From positions 1,105,100-1,169,099 of the forward strand of contig VZRN01004506.1 in the NCBI GenBank assembly GCA_013397935.1: a DNA stretch of 64,000 nt. Direction: 5' to 3'. This document shows positions 1 through 13,931 of the stretch, in pieces (within the stretch, counting starts at the first letter, position 1; each line of letters starts with the position of its first letter). The notes under the pieces were generated by a model. The model did no database searches. It was not told the DNA's origin and saw only the letters and a program-made list of their open reading frames with translations. Source of the stretch: Dasyornis broadbenti. Lineage: Eukaryota > Chordata > Aves > Passeriformes > Dasyornithidae. Both the position numbers and the translations under genes were made by a program.

Positions 1-3000
1 TTTTAGCAAAAGTGGTATTTTCAATTCTTACTTAGCAGCTGTAGATTTTTCTCTTCATAGCTCTTTTTTTGTTGTTTCTACTGCAGGCTAAATATGATCT
101 GTATAGGTGTGTAACCTTGCTGTCCTATGCTGGCAGTGACAGATGTTCTCCAAAGTAATGTCAGGCAATTTGAGCACTGTTCCATCTCAAGGATTTCTTT
201 GCACATGTGTACAGTGTGTTGCTGATTGCAATGTGTTGATGAACAGTAGTGTATTGGAAAACAACCTGTTTTAGTAATGCTGCTTGTATAAATAATTCGT
301 GCTATTTTTGTGAGACTATTCCTGTTATGCAGGTCTTTGTACCCCTGCTAGCAATTTGTAAAAGATAGACTTTTATAATCTTTTTCTTATGTCGTATTTT
401 GTTTTGATGGACAGTTGTTTGAGGGTCAGGCCTTTGTGACTGGGTATTTGGCTCATAACTCTTCAACTCTGAGTCTGAGCAAAGAGTTTCTTGACTGGGG
501 AAGGACTCATAGCAGACCCAGCCCTGCGGTTGCAATATTCTTATGTGTTGTAAGAGCATTCAACATGAGTATTTGCTGAGCAGGGAAGAGAACAACCATT
601 GAAACTTCAAACAACTTTTACATTGTTGAATACAAACCACTTCTGAAATCACAAGCAAATGTTTTATTCTGTAAAGAATATTGAGAGGCATAATTGGGAG
701 TTAGGATTTCCTTTTTCTGGTTGTATCTTTATAGCCTCTAAAATGTGTCTTCTCCCAAATGTAATTAGCTTACTGTGCTTCTTTAAAAATGTATTATAAA
801 TTATAATCAGCTTTCAACTTTCAAAAACATAACCATATGCATCTTTCTCTTAACTGATGGGATTTCTCTGGAAGGCTTTTGCTATCTGACACGAGAACTA
901 CTACAGTGACATTCTTTGTGCAAGCTGACTGTCAGTGGGTGCTGAATAAGCAACACAGCTTTTTTCCCCCCCGTTTCTTTTGGATGGCAACGTTTTTGGG
1001 GTTTGGTCTGATGTATGCAGTGCACGTGTTTTGGTCTTGGAGTTTGCTGTCAATCGTTTTTCAAAAATAATTAGCCAGTGCCCGAGTACATGAACAACCC
1101 ACCTTAAAGCACACTCATGCTTTGTGTGATCTGTGCAGCAGATGTGTAATGCAGAAGGTTTAGTGTTTTATTCCAGTCCTGGATTTTAAGGGGATGGTTT
1201 GCCTTGTGGGATAGGCAGAACACTGATTAGAGACAAAAAATGTGCAGGAACTTGTGGAATATTTACAGCCACTAAACTGAAATGTTCTTTGGTCCATAAT
1301 GTCATTAACTTTTTTATAGTATATATATGGTAAGATGAAGACTGGCTGCCTTTAGATTCCCCCCAGGAAAAGATTAGTTGTAAAGCATCAATGCAGGTGT
1401 GCAAAGCCTGATAGGTCTGATGTCACCATATCTGACAGCTCTCTGCACACATAACCTGGATGTATGTTCTATTTATTTTCTATTTGGTTTTGTTTGTCGG
1501 TTTTGGTTTGGATTTCTTTGTTTGTTTTTTTTGGTGGGGATAAAGCATGAATAGTGTGTATTTTCTTTCTTCCTTCACTTAAAAAGAGTATGTTGGGTTT
1601 TGTGCCTCAGTATGGTTAAAGAAAAGGGGAAAACAGTAATAGATGTTCTTAACTATGTGCCCCTTTAGGTACTTCGTTGCCTGCTCTGCTCGCCGCCGCG
1701 ATGCCAGAAATAATCTTAATTGCACTGTGGCATGTGAGTGAACCACTGAGCATGAGGAGCTGCCCAGTGCTAAACGTGCTGCCTGAGATTGGCCAAGAGA
1801 GCAGCGGGAGTAAGAAAGTTAATAGATCTTTTGTCTAATACAGACTCCAGCAATAGTTTGGGTGACAGATACCTGGTGTGAAATAGAGATATTTACAGTT
1901 TCGAAACGGTGGCCAGGCTTTGTCTTGCCAGCAGGCAATATAAAAGAAGAGCAGGCTTGCGTGAAACCACTTGCTCTGGAAGTGAATTAATCCTTGTCCT
2001 TGGGAAATGGTGTGATTATTTTTTTCCCCCCCTAAATTCTGTCACTAATTTATTTTATTGCTGTTTAAATAATATCAAATATATGGAAAAGGTTCATCTA
2101 GTGCTCTAACTGAAGAAGAAAGTATCTTTGCAATACTTCTTACCCATCCCTGGGGTTTGCCCTGTAGGATCAGACTAAAGACCCAGTGACTGCACAGCTC
2201 CCAGGGTTGTATGTAAGGGCTTTCTGAGCAGAGCATCCAAGGACAGAGCTTTGCAATAGCGGAACTGTGGGGAATCCCTTGCTCAACTCAAATGCCTTGG
2301 AACTAAAGGGTTCCATTATTTTCAGTAAAGTAACAGCAAAAAGTTTAGGAAACAAAGCTGTTTATTTACAATTTGTGGCTTATTTTTGTTAGCACTAGCT
2401 TTTAACTTGTGTATGTTTCTGTGTTTATTATTATTATATGGAGAGAAAAGTAGTGATGGTGGGCTTTTGTGTCAGAAAAGTGCAAGTAGGGAGGTAAGGT
2501 TTTCTTCAAATACCAGATATTTGAGATTTGGGAAGAAAACCCAAGTGCTTGTTCCAGAGTATTTTACAGCTATATGGTGTAATTTTGGATGGTAGTTTTT
2601 GAATGTGAAAGCTTGTTTTTGAATTGTATTTTGGATTTTTATCCTGTTTGTAATCTTCAGTGACAAACCAGATGATTTGATGTGTGAATGTGTTTTGTCA
2701 TCGGTCTTAGCTTTTCCCCTTTTTGTATTAATCCTTAGGTGTTGCACTGTTGATCTCATGTAAAAAGAATAGTGTAAGTGTCCTGAAGGGATCCTTCAGT
2801 TTGCCATTTTGTACCTTTTCAAGTCTCCTGCTATGCAAAAACCCTCAGCAATTGCTTAACTCCTTTCTTTTGGCTCTCCAACAAAAATTCTCTTTTAACC
2901 TTTTGGGCAGGGCTGAGGGTTTCACCATCATGATTTTATGCTTAATACGGAATGACTAATGTCTGTTGGCATCACTTGCACACCACGAGTCCCCTTAGTC

Positions 3001-6000
3001 CTGCCTCCCCAAACAATGACCTTGTGCTGCGGGATATTTTGGGTGGTCGTGCGTTGCACCCTGATTTGTGTCTGGCTGCAATAATAGGAACCCAGGGACA
3101 ATACCTCATCTTCTGTGCTGTGTTACCAGGGATTAAGTGGAATTAGACAGGATCTCCAGTTTGCATGTTTAACCCTTCAGTAGGTGGCTTCCTTGAAGGG
3201 AACTGTGGGTTTGCTAGGAACCAGAAGTGCCTATAAATGTATCATATATAGTGATGTGTATATCATCTATGCCAAATGAGAGGGTAACACTTTAGGAGCT
3301 GAACTCCTTGTTCAGGTTAATATCTTTCATACACTTTAAACAGGTTCGTAGTTTCCAAGGAAGGGAAAAGAAGGGTGTGCATGAGGAAAGTGTATAGACT
3401 TCAAATGAAAGATTTAGTGGTGGTATTGATTTGAAAATGGAAATACTTGGAGTGGCAGATCCGTGGTCCTGTTAGTGCTTTTTACCTGTGAATGTTAATA
3501 TCCTCTCAAAAGAGGGCGGATTGTCTTCATTTGCAGACAGGGAGAAATGAGACTCTGGGTTTTTCTTTTGCACTTGTACATCTGTAGCTACATGTTGTGA
3601 GTGCTTCATGATTGACACTGTTGGGAATCTTGGACTTCCAGGTTTGCTCTGTGTCACTCCTGTATCCCTTTTGTGGCATCCCTTGTGCTGGGTACTGCTT
3701 CAGGGGTGTGGTGTCATTCATCACCTGATGGAGAAAGGAAAAGGGGTGGCCTGGTGGGGCCAAACACTGAAGGTGCTACTTCTCTAACCCAGCTGGCTAA
3801 CAGAAGGCTTTAAATTTAGTAAGAGGATTTGAAACCCACTTCAGAGAAGTCTTATCTGGCATGTCTCGTATTTACCAGCACAAATAAGAACAATGGGGTT
3901 CTCCTTGTATTCATGCTATTTATAAATTGGTTTATTCTTTAATGATACGTGGCACATCAATTGTTGCCTGACGAAGGAAACTGCTTGTGAAACATTGGAG
4001 TAAACAATGAAAATCTGCTGCCTTGTCCCAGCTCCAAAGACACTTTTTTTCCTTCCTAGAGCTGATATTGCTGATTCTAAGAAACATGCTATTATTTATG
4101 TTACTGCTGTCATGTGCATGATCTGAAAAAGGATCTCAAAGCTGTCCTTGAACTAGAGTGGGAGATGAATGTTCCTTATGTGGAAAACGATTCAAAACCA
4201 ATTTGTGTGTTTTGGTTCAAAGTTGGCCCCTTTTTCATCCTCTCTAATTTCTTTAATGATTCTGCCTTGCTCCGTGTTCTTAATATCTAGAATTTCTCAT
4301 TTCTTTGCTATTTTAGCAGGCTTTGGGCATTTTTGCATGTGAGGTCACTTCATAATTTTTATGTGAAAAATCACTAGACTTTTAAAACCAACATTCTTTA
4401 TTACGGAAAATATTATTTTTCATGCGTCTCTAATGCAAACACCAGAAATAATAGCCAAAAAAACAGGGCAAAATTTTCATGTGCTTATTTTTGCTAAGTG
4501 TTAAATTCTTCATACAAATCTCCAAATGGTTCTTGGGTTCTATCGATGTTAATAAGTGAGTCCTTTTCCGTGTAAAACGATACCCCCAGGGCTGAGGGAG
4601 TGCAGGTTTCTTTCCGTGTGTTGGGTGAAGCAATCAGTGGCTGCTCATTTGCTCCAGAAGTTGGTCACCAAAGCCTGCTTGGTCTCTTGGCGTCCCCAGC
4701 CCTCACCTGTATCTTTCCTGGGGCAAGACTGTGTTGTTGGTGGTGTCTGAGATCTTTGCTGTTGTCTTTCCCTGTTTCCTGTGTTGTTTCTCTGAGACCG
4801 CACCTCACCAAAGGATGCTCGTTCCGTTTTGACTGGCAGAGGTTTCCATGTTCTGAGCCTTTTCAGAGGTGGATTTTGAATAGCCACTTCCCACCCCTCC
4901 AGGAGAAATTCGTATCAAAGCAAGCCCTTGGCATGACATAGTTCTGCTGGTATAGTTTGTTTTAACTGTGTCTAGACTAGGGGAGTAGCAGTACTGTTAA
5001 CTCCATTTGGTTTCTTACCCTTGTAATTGTGGCTGTGCAGGACCTTGTGTGAAGGCAAGCCTTAACACACTCGTGTTCTGATTAAAAAAGGAATTTATGG
5101 TGACTAAAATTGAAGTAAAACAAAGAGTTTTCCTCATGTGTTCCCGAAGTCTGGAAAAGCTATACTAGATCAGAATGGTGCATCAGTACCATACTGATTT
5201 GTTTCAGCGAATTTATAGCCTGGCTTGGCTTTGCCAAGAATAATACCAGATATGTTGGAGAAACTGTGTCTTTGTTTTACTGTGACGTTTCTCTCTATTC
5301 TAATAAATCTTATTTTTAATTAGACCCTCAGTCTAGACTGTCAGGCAGGTTTGTTTTTACAGCGATCTATTTTTGTTTACTTCCTCACAGCGAAAACATT
5401 CCACGAGGACAGTAGAACAGATGGAAACTGATAGCCATGATTGCACTGTAAAAATACATAGAGTTGCATTAGTTAATGCAAAAAAATTTCAAAGGCCCTG
5501 TTATGAAGTGGTAATTTATGTGCCAACAGCTATGCGAAAAGTAATGAAAACAAGAGTTTGCCTTAGCATTTCATGTGCTGCAGCTGTCACACACGCACAC
5601 TGTTGGTAGGCTGCTGCTTGTATTGACACAATGATCTTCACTAAGTGTGTAAGGGTTCTACTGTAATTAATGCAGCCGTCCAGACCTACAGGCAGAAGGA
5701 GATTCAGCAGTTCTGAGGCTCAGACAGGTGGAAGGGGCTTTGGAGACTCCTTTTGGAGAAGAGCATCTTCTTGCAGTGCATCGCCTTCCTGCCCTCTGCA
5801 CTCTGAACCAGAGGTGGCATCATCCCATGGCCAAGTCTGGGTTCCTTGCAGTGGCCACGTGAGGGAATATAACTCCTAAGAGCCCTGTGAAGCTGATTTG
5901 GATTCTCTGATAGAACTGAGACACGAAGACAGGGTTTTTCTCACAGATCTTTAAGTGAAATGAATGGGAATAGGTTTGTGATATGCCCTATATTAACCCT

Positions 6001-6011
6001 TGTAAACAGCC
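1..6011. other. Intron block without recognisable repeat or gene
   Basis: Unique-looking AT-rich DNA. Points of note are a splice-site-flanked 65-bp segment at 1669-1733 and a hammerhead-like motif near 3968; both are treated as findings. The open frame at 5373-5609 shows no domain I recognise. Confidence 0.5.
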
Positions 6012-6155
6012 CCTCTCCAGCTCTCTTGTAGCCCCTTTAGGCACTGGAAGGGGCTCTAACGTTTCCCTGGACTCTTCTCCAGGCTGAACACCCCCAGCTC
6101 TGTCAGCCTGTCTTGACAGAGGAGGTGCTCCAGCCCTCACATCATCTACGTTTTA
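6012..6155 (-). mobile_element. CR1 LINE fragment, antisense to FAT4
   Basis: On the plus strand this reads as the reverse complement of CR1. It has CTCTCCAGCTCTCTTGTAGC, GGCACTGGAAGG, then CTTCTCCAGGCTGAACA, CCCCAGCTCTGTCAGCC and GAGGTGCTCCAGCCCTC. These are hallmark phrases of the 3' part of the CR1 ORF2/UTR region in birds. It is truncated at both ends, lacks the 3' terminal repeat and encodes nothing. Confidence 0.88.
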
Positions 6156-9100
6156 TTAAATTCCCTATGAATGGCACTGATAAAACTGATGAGCTGGAGA
6201 CTTTGCGTTTTACAAGTTACTGTTGACCGCTTTCCAGCCTCTTAGTTGGATCTCTCTTTTATGGGGCATCTTAAGAGCACCGAGCATGACTGCCTCTGTC
6301 GCTGATGGGAACGAAGGAGGGATTTATGAGCTGGGTTATGAGAGCAGCCGCTTTTGGAGGTCTCCTTCACCAGATGGAGCATCACGACTCATTCCTGTGC
6401 TCTCCTGGAGAGCAGAGCTGGACCAGCAGCACCCATGTGCGTGTCCTGCCTTTGGGAGCAGGGTCTGCAATCCTGCCAGGAGCTTTCTGCCAGGCATCAC
6501 ATGTGGAGCTGCTCTGGGCTGGTTCATAACTCTGCTCTGAAACTGCTGCTGATGCAAATTTATCATCTACTGTAAAGCAAAAAATAACAAAAGACAACTT
6601 TCTACCCAATGAGTTATGCTAATGAGTGTTCGTTTTGGTTATAAAAGAATTTACATTTTTTCCTTAAGGATTTCTTTGGATATATTTTATTTGAATTTTA
6701 ATGCTTCCGAAGGCTTTTCAAGATGTTTATTTGTCTAAAATATGAATGAGTAGAACAGAAAAAGCAGCACTTTAAGCTGGAGGGGTATGTTTGCCATAGG
6801 CACTGTGTATGGGGGAATCCGTGATTCTGTTTCGCTTGCAGTGTACTAGGAGATAAATTGTTCCTTGGAGAGCTGGAGAGAGAGCTGAGCTGAGTGCTTT
6901 CATGTCAGCTCCTTTCTGGATCATTTTTGATATATTAAGAGAATTCTCCGGAAATAGTTCAGAGGAATAAATAAGATGCCAGAGCTGTGTTGCACATCTG
7001 TAGTATATGTGTTTAAAGCTTGAATTTTCCATAGGGGTTTTTTGCTATAATATTAAACTTCAAGTTTCCTGGTGCTTTCCCCACTTTCATTCTTTATTCT
7101 TTCCAATACAACATTTCTTTTTAATCTATCAAAATGTCATGCTTCCTGAAATCTTGAAGACATATTGCAATTACAAGGCTGTTTAGAAACAGAAGGCAAA
7201 CTCAGTAGTTTATTGGACTTTTATTCTTTTGAGACCTGCATTTCTGTGTGTATTTAAATGACTTTTTTTTCTTTTCCTGAGCATAATTCTATTCCCTTTG
7301 AAAGTTGCCTTATAAAGTTTTTATGCCCGTCTGCTTTGGGGAAAGAATTTGAACCTTTATGATTTCAGCGAACAAATTAATGAAAATCCAGATTTTTAAC
7401 CCCGGTAGGGTCATGTCAGATTGTCTGGAAACTAATTTATGGTGGTGGTGATTTTCTTACCACTGTTTTCTTTCTCTAACAGCGCCCTTAACTCCTGCAC
7501 TTCAAACTTTTGAGGAATTAGCCTGTTTTATTTTATTTTTACCTATAAATTTCTAAACTCCAAATAATACCTATGGTCAGCACTGAAAGTTGTACAATTT
7601 TTTTGACATCTGTTTGTTTTTTGGGCCAAGCTACCAAGTGGGGTTGCCGTTCCTCAGAATGAGGTTAAGCGATTGTGTTGAGATCATAATTAATTAAACA
7701 TATGCACCAATACCTTGTTGTTTCAAGTCCTGGAATTAAGAGACTCAGAATGCTGCCTGACCCACGCCAGCAGAGAGGGGAGGAAGAGGGAGGGGACTTT
7801 TTCTTGCAGGGCAGGATGATACGGGGTAGGAGCAAGCTGAACACGTCTGCCAAAATGCTTGGATCAGACTAAAGGAACACAGATGGCTGAGGCTGATAAA
7901 GGTGTCTCTTATTGTGTTGGGGTTTTTTTTGGTTTTGTTTTTTTTTTTGTTCTCCTCAGCACTGTTTTGAGTTTGTGTGTGAGAGAGGGGTAAGAGGGGA
8001 GGAAGACAACTACATTGTATAATATGTTTATTTTGATACATTTTACAGCGTAGGGAAGGAGTCGTGTAAATTCAATACACCTTCTCGGTAGGACGCCAGA
8101 GGCTGGAGCTAAGCCCTCCTTTTAGATTTCTGTAACAAATGAACAATAATGGATCTTCAGGGATTTATGTCATGCTGTCCAACCTTCAGTTCTTATCTGC
8201 TAATAGAAAAATCCCCGTCCACTGCTGAAAGTAGCTCCTAAAAATTGGACTCAGAAACCTTGAAAGCATGTGGCTGCCTCTGCTCACAACCAGCTCACCT
8301 CTTACCCGGCCCCTCCGTGTCTCCTGGATCCCCAGGTGATTTATTACCGTGGTTATTTGTTTATTGCTGTGCTTTATGATGTCTGTGTGTAAGCATCAGC
8401 TACATGTGTGTATATACAAAAGACACACAGGAACAAATAATGTCCAGTCCTCCTCTGGTTTGCTTGGAGGAGGAGGCCAAGCCACTGCAGGACAGGAATG
8501 TGTTAAGGAAGAGCAAGTCCCACAGACTCTCAATCTGAGCAAAGCCCACTTCTTCTTAGCATTTGTTATTTATTGTTCTGGAAATTAACTGGTCACTGCT
8601 ATCTGGAAATGTCATGTCTGAACTTTAAAACTGCTTGCAGAAATAAATCACTGCCACCAGACATGGCGGCTGTTCCAAGTCTGTCAGAGCTGTTCCACCC
8701 ATGAGCAACGCCATCCATCAGGGCCAGGCTGAGGAGAAGGGAGTAGAAGCAAGACCTTTTTTCCCTCCATCTACTTAAAGCAAAGTCTTAAAGAGGCAAT
8801 TTCTTTAAGAGGGCGCTAAGATTCTTGTCTTGCAAATGATGGCAGTAATGTTCTCCTACTTGTGGCAGCTGGAAATCTGCCGGATCTTCTTGCTGGTGAG
8901 CATGGAAGAAAAATGATACATGGGACTTCACACTAGGCCAAATAAATTTAATTTCGAATATATTTTTCGATTTGTAGTCATTAAGTTGAAATATTGCAGT
9001 TGTTTTTCATAGAAATGAAAACATTAAAAAATCAAATTGCAAAGCCGTACTCCTAATGGTATAACCAAGCCTCACCCAAATCAGGGCTATTTTGGTCTAT

Positions 9101-12100
9101 TGTCTTCTAGATGTTATTTTTGTCCTTCCTTGATCATCCCACATGTATCTGTTTTTAAAACACCCGTGGAAATACAATTTACAGCAGTAGAGCTGTCCAA
9201 AACTGATGGAAGAAGATAGTCTTACATTCTGAGATTTAGTGTTGTAAAAATGAATGTGCTTTTCTGATGCCATGAGGTCTCATATGTGCAAACAGTCTCT
9301 TCTAAAAATACACCATAATATTATGGTTATTAATTGTGGCTACCACTATACAAATAGAAAAATTAATGCATCCCAGCTACATTCCCTTTTCTAAAAAAAA
9401 AAAAAAAGAAAGTGCCCCTTTGTGTGAGAAGGAAAATGCTACTTTTTTTTTCTGTGAAAATATAACATTGTTATTACAGCTTTGGCTCTATAAAGGATGT
9501 ATGAGCATGAGAATCTGGAGTATATGAAAGACATTATTACTAAACAGTGGGCTGGCTTTTCTTTGAGTTATGCTAATTTTCTTTCACTGTAACTCTGTTT
9601 TATTATTTTATTTAGTTAAATGGCTCTTAATTTACATTGGTATAACCAAGCAGAAAATAAGGCTCTCAGTACATGAGAAGGACCTTCTGTTTGTGTAAAT
9701 TAAAATCTATATTGAAAGTGACACGGGGTAAACACTAAACTTCTAACAAAAAGCTTGCCCTTTGCCAAGGAAATAAGGAAATCAAGACTTTCTGGAGTCT
9801 ATAATTAGGCACTTTACATGACTGTAGCTCTGTAAAAAGGAGTAGAAGACAATGGCACTAGCAATGGTACTTGGTACAGTACTCCAAGGAAAAGAACCAG
9901 GGATAAATTTTGCTGTGAAGTGGGCTATAGGGCAGCTTAATGGGGAACAGTTTAGTGGGAGCCTTTGTCGAGAAGTCAAGACTCTAGAAATTAATTTGTA
10001 AACATACACACTGCTGCCTGCTCCTAAAGTTAAAAATAATCTAGTACTAATTTAGAGTATTTTCTGTTGTGGCATAGTTTTAAAAAGGAAAAATTAGCTA
10101 CTTTATCTGACTTGTGTTAGGATGGGCACTTGATGTCCACACTGGGACCTGCATGCCTTGCTTAAAGTAAGCCACTGTGTCTGGGATTTGGCTAAATTTC
10201 CGTAGTGGAATCCGTGGTAGATGCAAGTTTCTGTTTATACTGGGAATAGCAACCAGCAAATCCTTCTGGAGTGCTTGAGAGCAGGTTGGTGGTCACAGGC
10301 CCCCATGTCTGTGGCTCCAACTTCACCTGCAGACGGAAGGGTATGAAATACACTGTGTGCAATTCAGTGGTTCATAAATGCTTAATGATATTTGTATCAA
10401 TCTCCTCCTGAAAAAAAATTCAGTTTATTCATAGTTTTTTAAATTTTCATTTGAGAAAGTTGTATTGGAAAGAAAAAATTGCTTTTAGTAGGCTGAAAGA
10501 TAACTTTCACCACCACTCCAAAATCAGTTTTATTATGATTACAGCAAATACCCTGGCTGTCTGTGTATTTCTTCATTTGAAAACCAGAAGGTTGGTGTTT
10601 AGGATAAAGGATTCTGAAACAGCAACGGTGCATTAGATTTGCTGTGCAACTTCCACAGACATTGATTAATTGGGACAGTCAGCATGGCATGCTTTTAGAA
10701 AGAAGCAGCTTAATGATTAACCAAATTCTTTTTCTGTCCCCCCACTGAGCATATAAAATGGTTATAAAAGAATGTAGAAGAGGCACAGTTGGAGTTGTTG
10801 TTGTTGTGCACAATAAAAACACAGGCAAATATTTCACAATATGCTAAATGTAGCCAGAAACATTAATTTCCATGTGATAGCTATCAAGATCTTTGGATAA
10901 TCTTGTATGCTCCAGGTCATTTGGTGGTTTTGGGAGAGAAAAGCTGTCACCATCCCTGGATTTTAAGTTAAGTAGCACCTATATTAAATGATTTACCAAC
11001 ACTTCTTTTGTGTTTTGTACCACTGGAATTGCAAACCGGGGGTTTGATAACTTTTTAGCAATTCTAAGCCAAATGATGTTGCTCTGGCTTGACATTTCTA
11101 AGTTCTTGGTGAAAAGAAATGAGACTAGAGACATGCCCTTTCTTAATGTGAGATTATTTTGTCATCTGGGGAGATAAGGATTTTGTCCTGCAAGTAAGGG
11201 AATTGTAACCCAGTCCAGCGCAGTTGACAATGTCTATCATATTCCACTGGTAATTCCATGTTGTTGGTTACCACCAGCAATGATTGCAGCATGCTGAAAG
11301 CTGTAAATTATGTATCTCTTGAACGAATCCTGCACAAATCCAGTGTTTTGGAGATACCGTGATGTGTGGGACACCACAAGTTTTGCTCATGTTCAATGAC
11401 ATCAGTTGCAATTCTCTGTTCTTAAACCAAGGGTCTCAAGAGAGCTTGCTTTTGGGAAACTGCTCTTTTGGGGAAGAGTTGTTAGCTGATACCACTTAAA
11501 TTGCTGTGATTTTTTTTTTTTTTTCTTTCTTTCCCCCCAGTCATGTGAAGGAGGATAGTAGGATTTGGCTGTGTGATTCACCACAGCTTTACAAGTGCAA
11601 AAGTTTATGTAATGTAAAGAGGCAACCTTGAATCCATTAAACAGATGTTATGTGTAGACTTACATGAAAGTTACACTGGGGTAGCTTCATTGTGATGACT
11701 TTAGTTTATATGTTTTGAAAGATATATCCTATGTTGAACTACTTTATAAATATGCCATTGTGGGTTTACACAGTCAATGCCCGTCAGTTTCCAGCTCAGT
11801 GTTCTCATCTTATGAGTCCTCTAAAAGTCATTTTCCCTCCAAGTTATTAAGCTCAACCAGTTATAGTTTCCCAAGTGCCAGCTTGGGCACACCTAAGCGT
11901 TTGAAATTTAGTTTTAGCATGGCAGAGGATGGAATTAGGTCTCTTACAGCATGTGAATATCTCGTCAGAAAAATTTATGGCTTCAGGTCTGAGCCTAACA
12001 TATACTTCTGAGGGATTGTTTGTGTTACAGGCTGATAGGTTTTGTCTGGCTCCCCTGGATTCTGAAAACATTGCTGGGATGGTGACATGCTGATGGGATG

Positions 12101-13819
12101 GTCTGGTGGTCTCTCGTCTTGAGGATTTACTGTCTTTTGAGGAATGTAAATTCTACTCCAGGCTGGTTTGCATAAATTTTTATGGTGACAGAGGCTTTAT
12201 TTTCTGCATTGGACATTAGTATAAAAGCATTCAACAGGTTTAGAGCATCTGGACAGTCTCCTAGGACTTGGTTCCCTTCTTGTGTGCCTGTTTTGGAGTG
12301 GGAAGGGATACCTCTGTAAGGCTGGACCTTGCCCTCAATGGGAAGGGCCATCATACTATATCCTTGACATAACTGGAGCCACAGAATAACCATTTTTGTT
12401 AGAATTTTCTCTATACTGAGCCTCCATCTATTCTTTTTTTATTTTTCTATAGACGTTTGTTATCTGTCCTTGTATCTTCTTTTCATAGACACAATATTTT
12501 TCTGTAATCAAACAGAAACTCATGCTCTTAATTTTTAACAACATAACTTTTGTGTTTAGTAGCTGTTACTTTGAAGCCAGAAATGTTGTAGTAGTTGGAT
12601 TTTAACTGTGTCTTGTCACAAATCTGCCAAAAAAATAAAGTTATCTAAAGATTTAGTTAGTGGTGCAATGGCTCACTCATTACAGACCTGCCTGGTGGAT
12701 AATGGGCTCCAGGAATGAGTGGAATTAAGGAATGTAGCTGCATCCCAGGGCTCTGGGACAAGTCAGGGTTGTCCACAGCTTCATTTTCCCCAGGCGTGGA
12801 GGGCTCCTGGTTAAGAGCTCTGGCAGCAGAGTGGATAAACACCCATGGCGTCTTGCAGAGCGTAGAGACGCTCACGTAGGAGAGCTGGAGAGGTGGTCAG
12901 GGCAAGAAAATGGGATGTGTCACCTTCCCCAGAGAAAGAGGTGGAGCCTCTGATGCATTTAAACACCTTTACTTTAGAAGACAGGTGCCATCTTTTTTTC
13001 TTGAAATTGTACTCTGGTTTTGTCTCTTTGGTGGCACCCATGGGACTTACATTCCTCTGTTAATTTCCAAATGTTAGTTATCTATGTGTGTGTTTATTTG
13101 AGTGAATAATCATTTGTATTTATTGTTTTTGTTTAACACTTCTTCCTGCTCTGCTACCAGCAGCAGCATTTGATTTATTTCTGTGATTAATTCTTACCCC
13201 TTTGAAATCCACAGAGCCTTTAAAAAAAGAAGAAAGAAATCCTAACGATAATAGTAGCATTCAAGTTCCTTTATCTTCATTTTGTTCCAGTGCAGTGGTG
13301 GATATTCCAAATTCTCCATGGTAATAGAGAAGTATTTCAGAAGCAAGTATCTTGCCAGATCTTTGCATTTTCTCTACAATTATTGCTAAGGAGAAAGAGT
13401 ACTTTATCAGCCATAGGCTTTGTAGTGCCAGAACATGGATGTTTAAAGCTGATGCAAATGAGAATTCTCTTTTCATTGTGAGTTTACTGCTGAAGCAGTG
13501 CAATTTTTTAAGAAGCGGAGTTCTTTTCTCAGAAAAACTTCCCTGGCATCTCTTTGGTAAGCGAGCGGTGCAGGGCATCCCTGCAGTTTCTTACAGGCAG
13601 AGCAGAAAGGTCTCCTTTACTCGGCCGATTTTGTTACCCAGGGATTACGTGCGTTAGCTGTTATCCCTTTATATGCTACATTCATAACTGTTCTGCTCGG
13701 GGCCTGCAGTGACCAGCTTGGGACTGTCCTGCTGACACGAAAAGAGCACAGGCAGAAAAAGACCTGAGTGTTTGGCTACTGCGAGGACAAGTAATTAACC
13801 AAAGATTTTAATGGGTTTG
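6156..13819. other. Intron block, mostly unique sequence
   Basis: AT-rich sequence with an A15 run at 9393-9407 and a T15 run at 11510-11524. The T run leads into a very good acceptor-like tract ending in CAG at 11538-11540. I recognise no gene or repeat family. Confidence 0.5.
9393..9407. repeat. A15 homopolymer
   Basis: An uninterrupted run of 15 A. No retrotransposed gene or target-site duplication was recognised beside it. Confidence 0.85.
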
Positions 13820-13931
13820 AGTCATAGATTGGTTTGGGTTGGAAGGGGCCTTGAAGACCATCTTGTTCCAACTCCCCCATCATGGACAGGGACACCTTCC
13901 ACTAGACCAGGTTGCTCCAAACCCCATCCAG
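13820..13931 (-). mobile_element. CR1 LINE 3'-end fragment, antisense to FAT4
   Basis: Starts TCATAGATTGGTTTGGGTTGG, then AAGGGGCC, GACCATCTTGTTCCAAC, ATGGACAGGGACACC and TTCCACTAGACCAGGTTGCTC. This is the reverse complement of the CR1 3' end. Similarity stops after CCATCCAGCCTGGCC, so about 110 bp survive. Confidence 0.92.

Noticed and set aside
5390..5609. Acceptor-like CCTCACAG followed by a 70-codon open frame
   Set aside because: No cadherin or other domain is recognisable, and there is no credible donor in frame.
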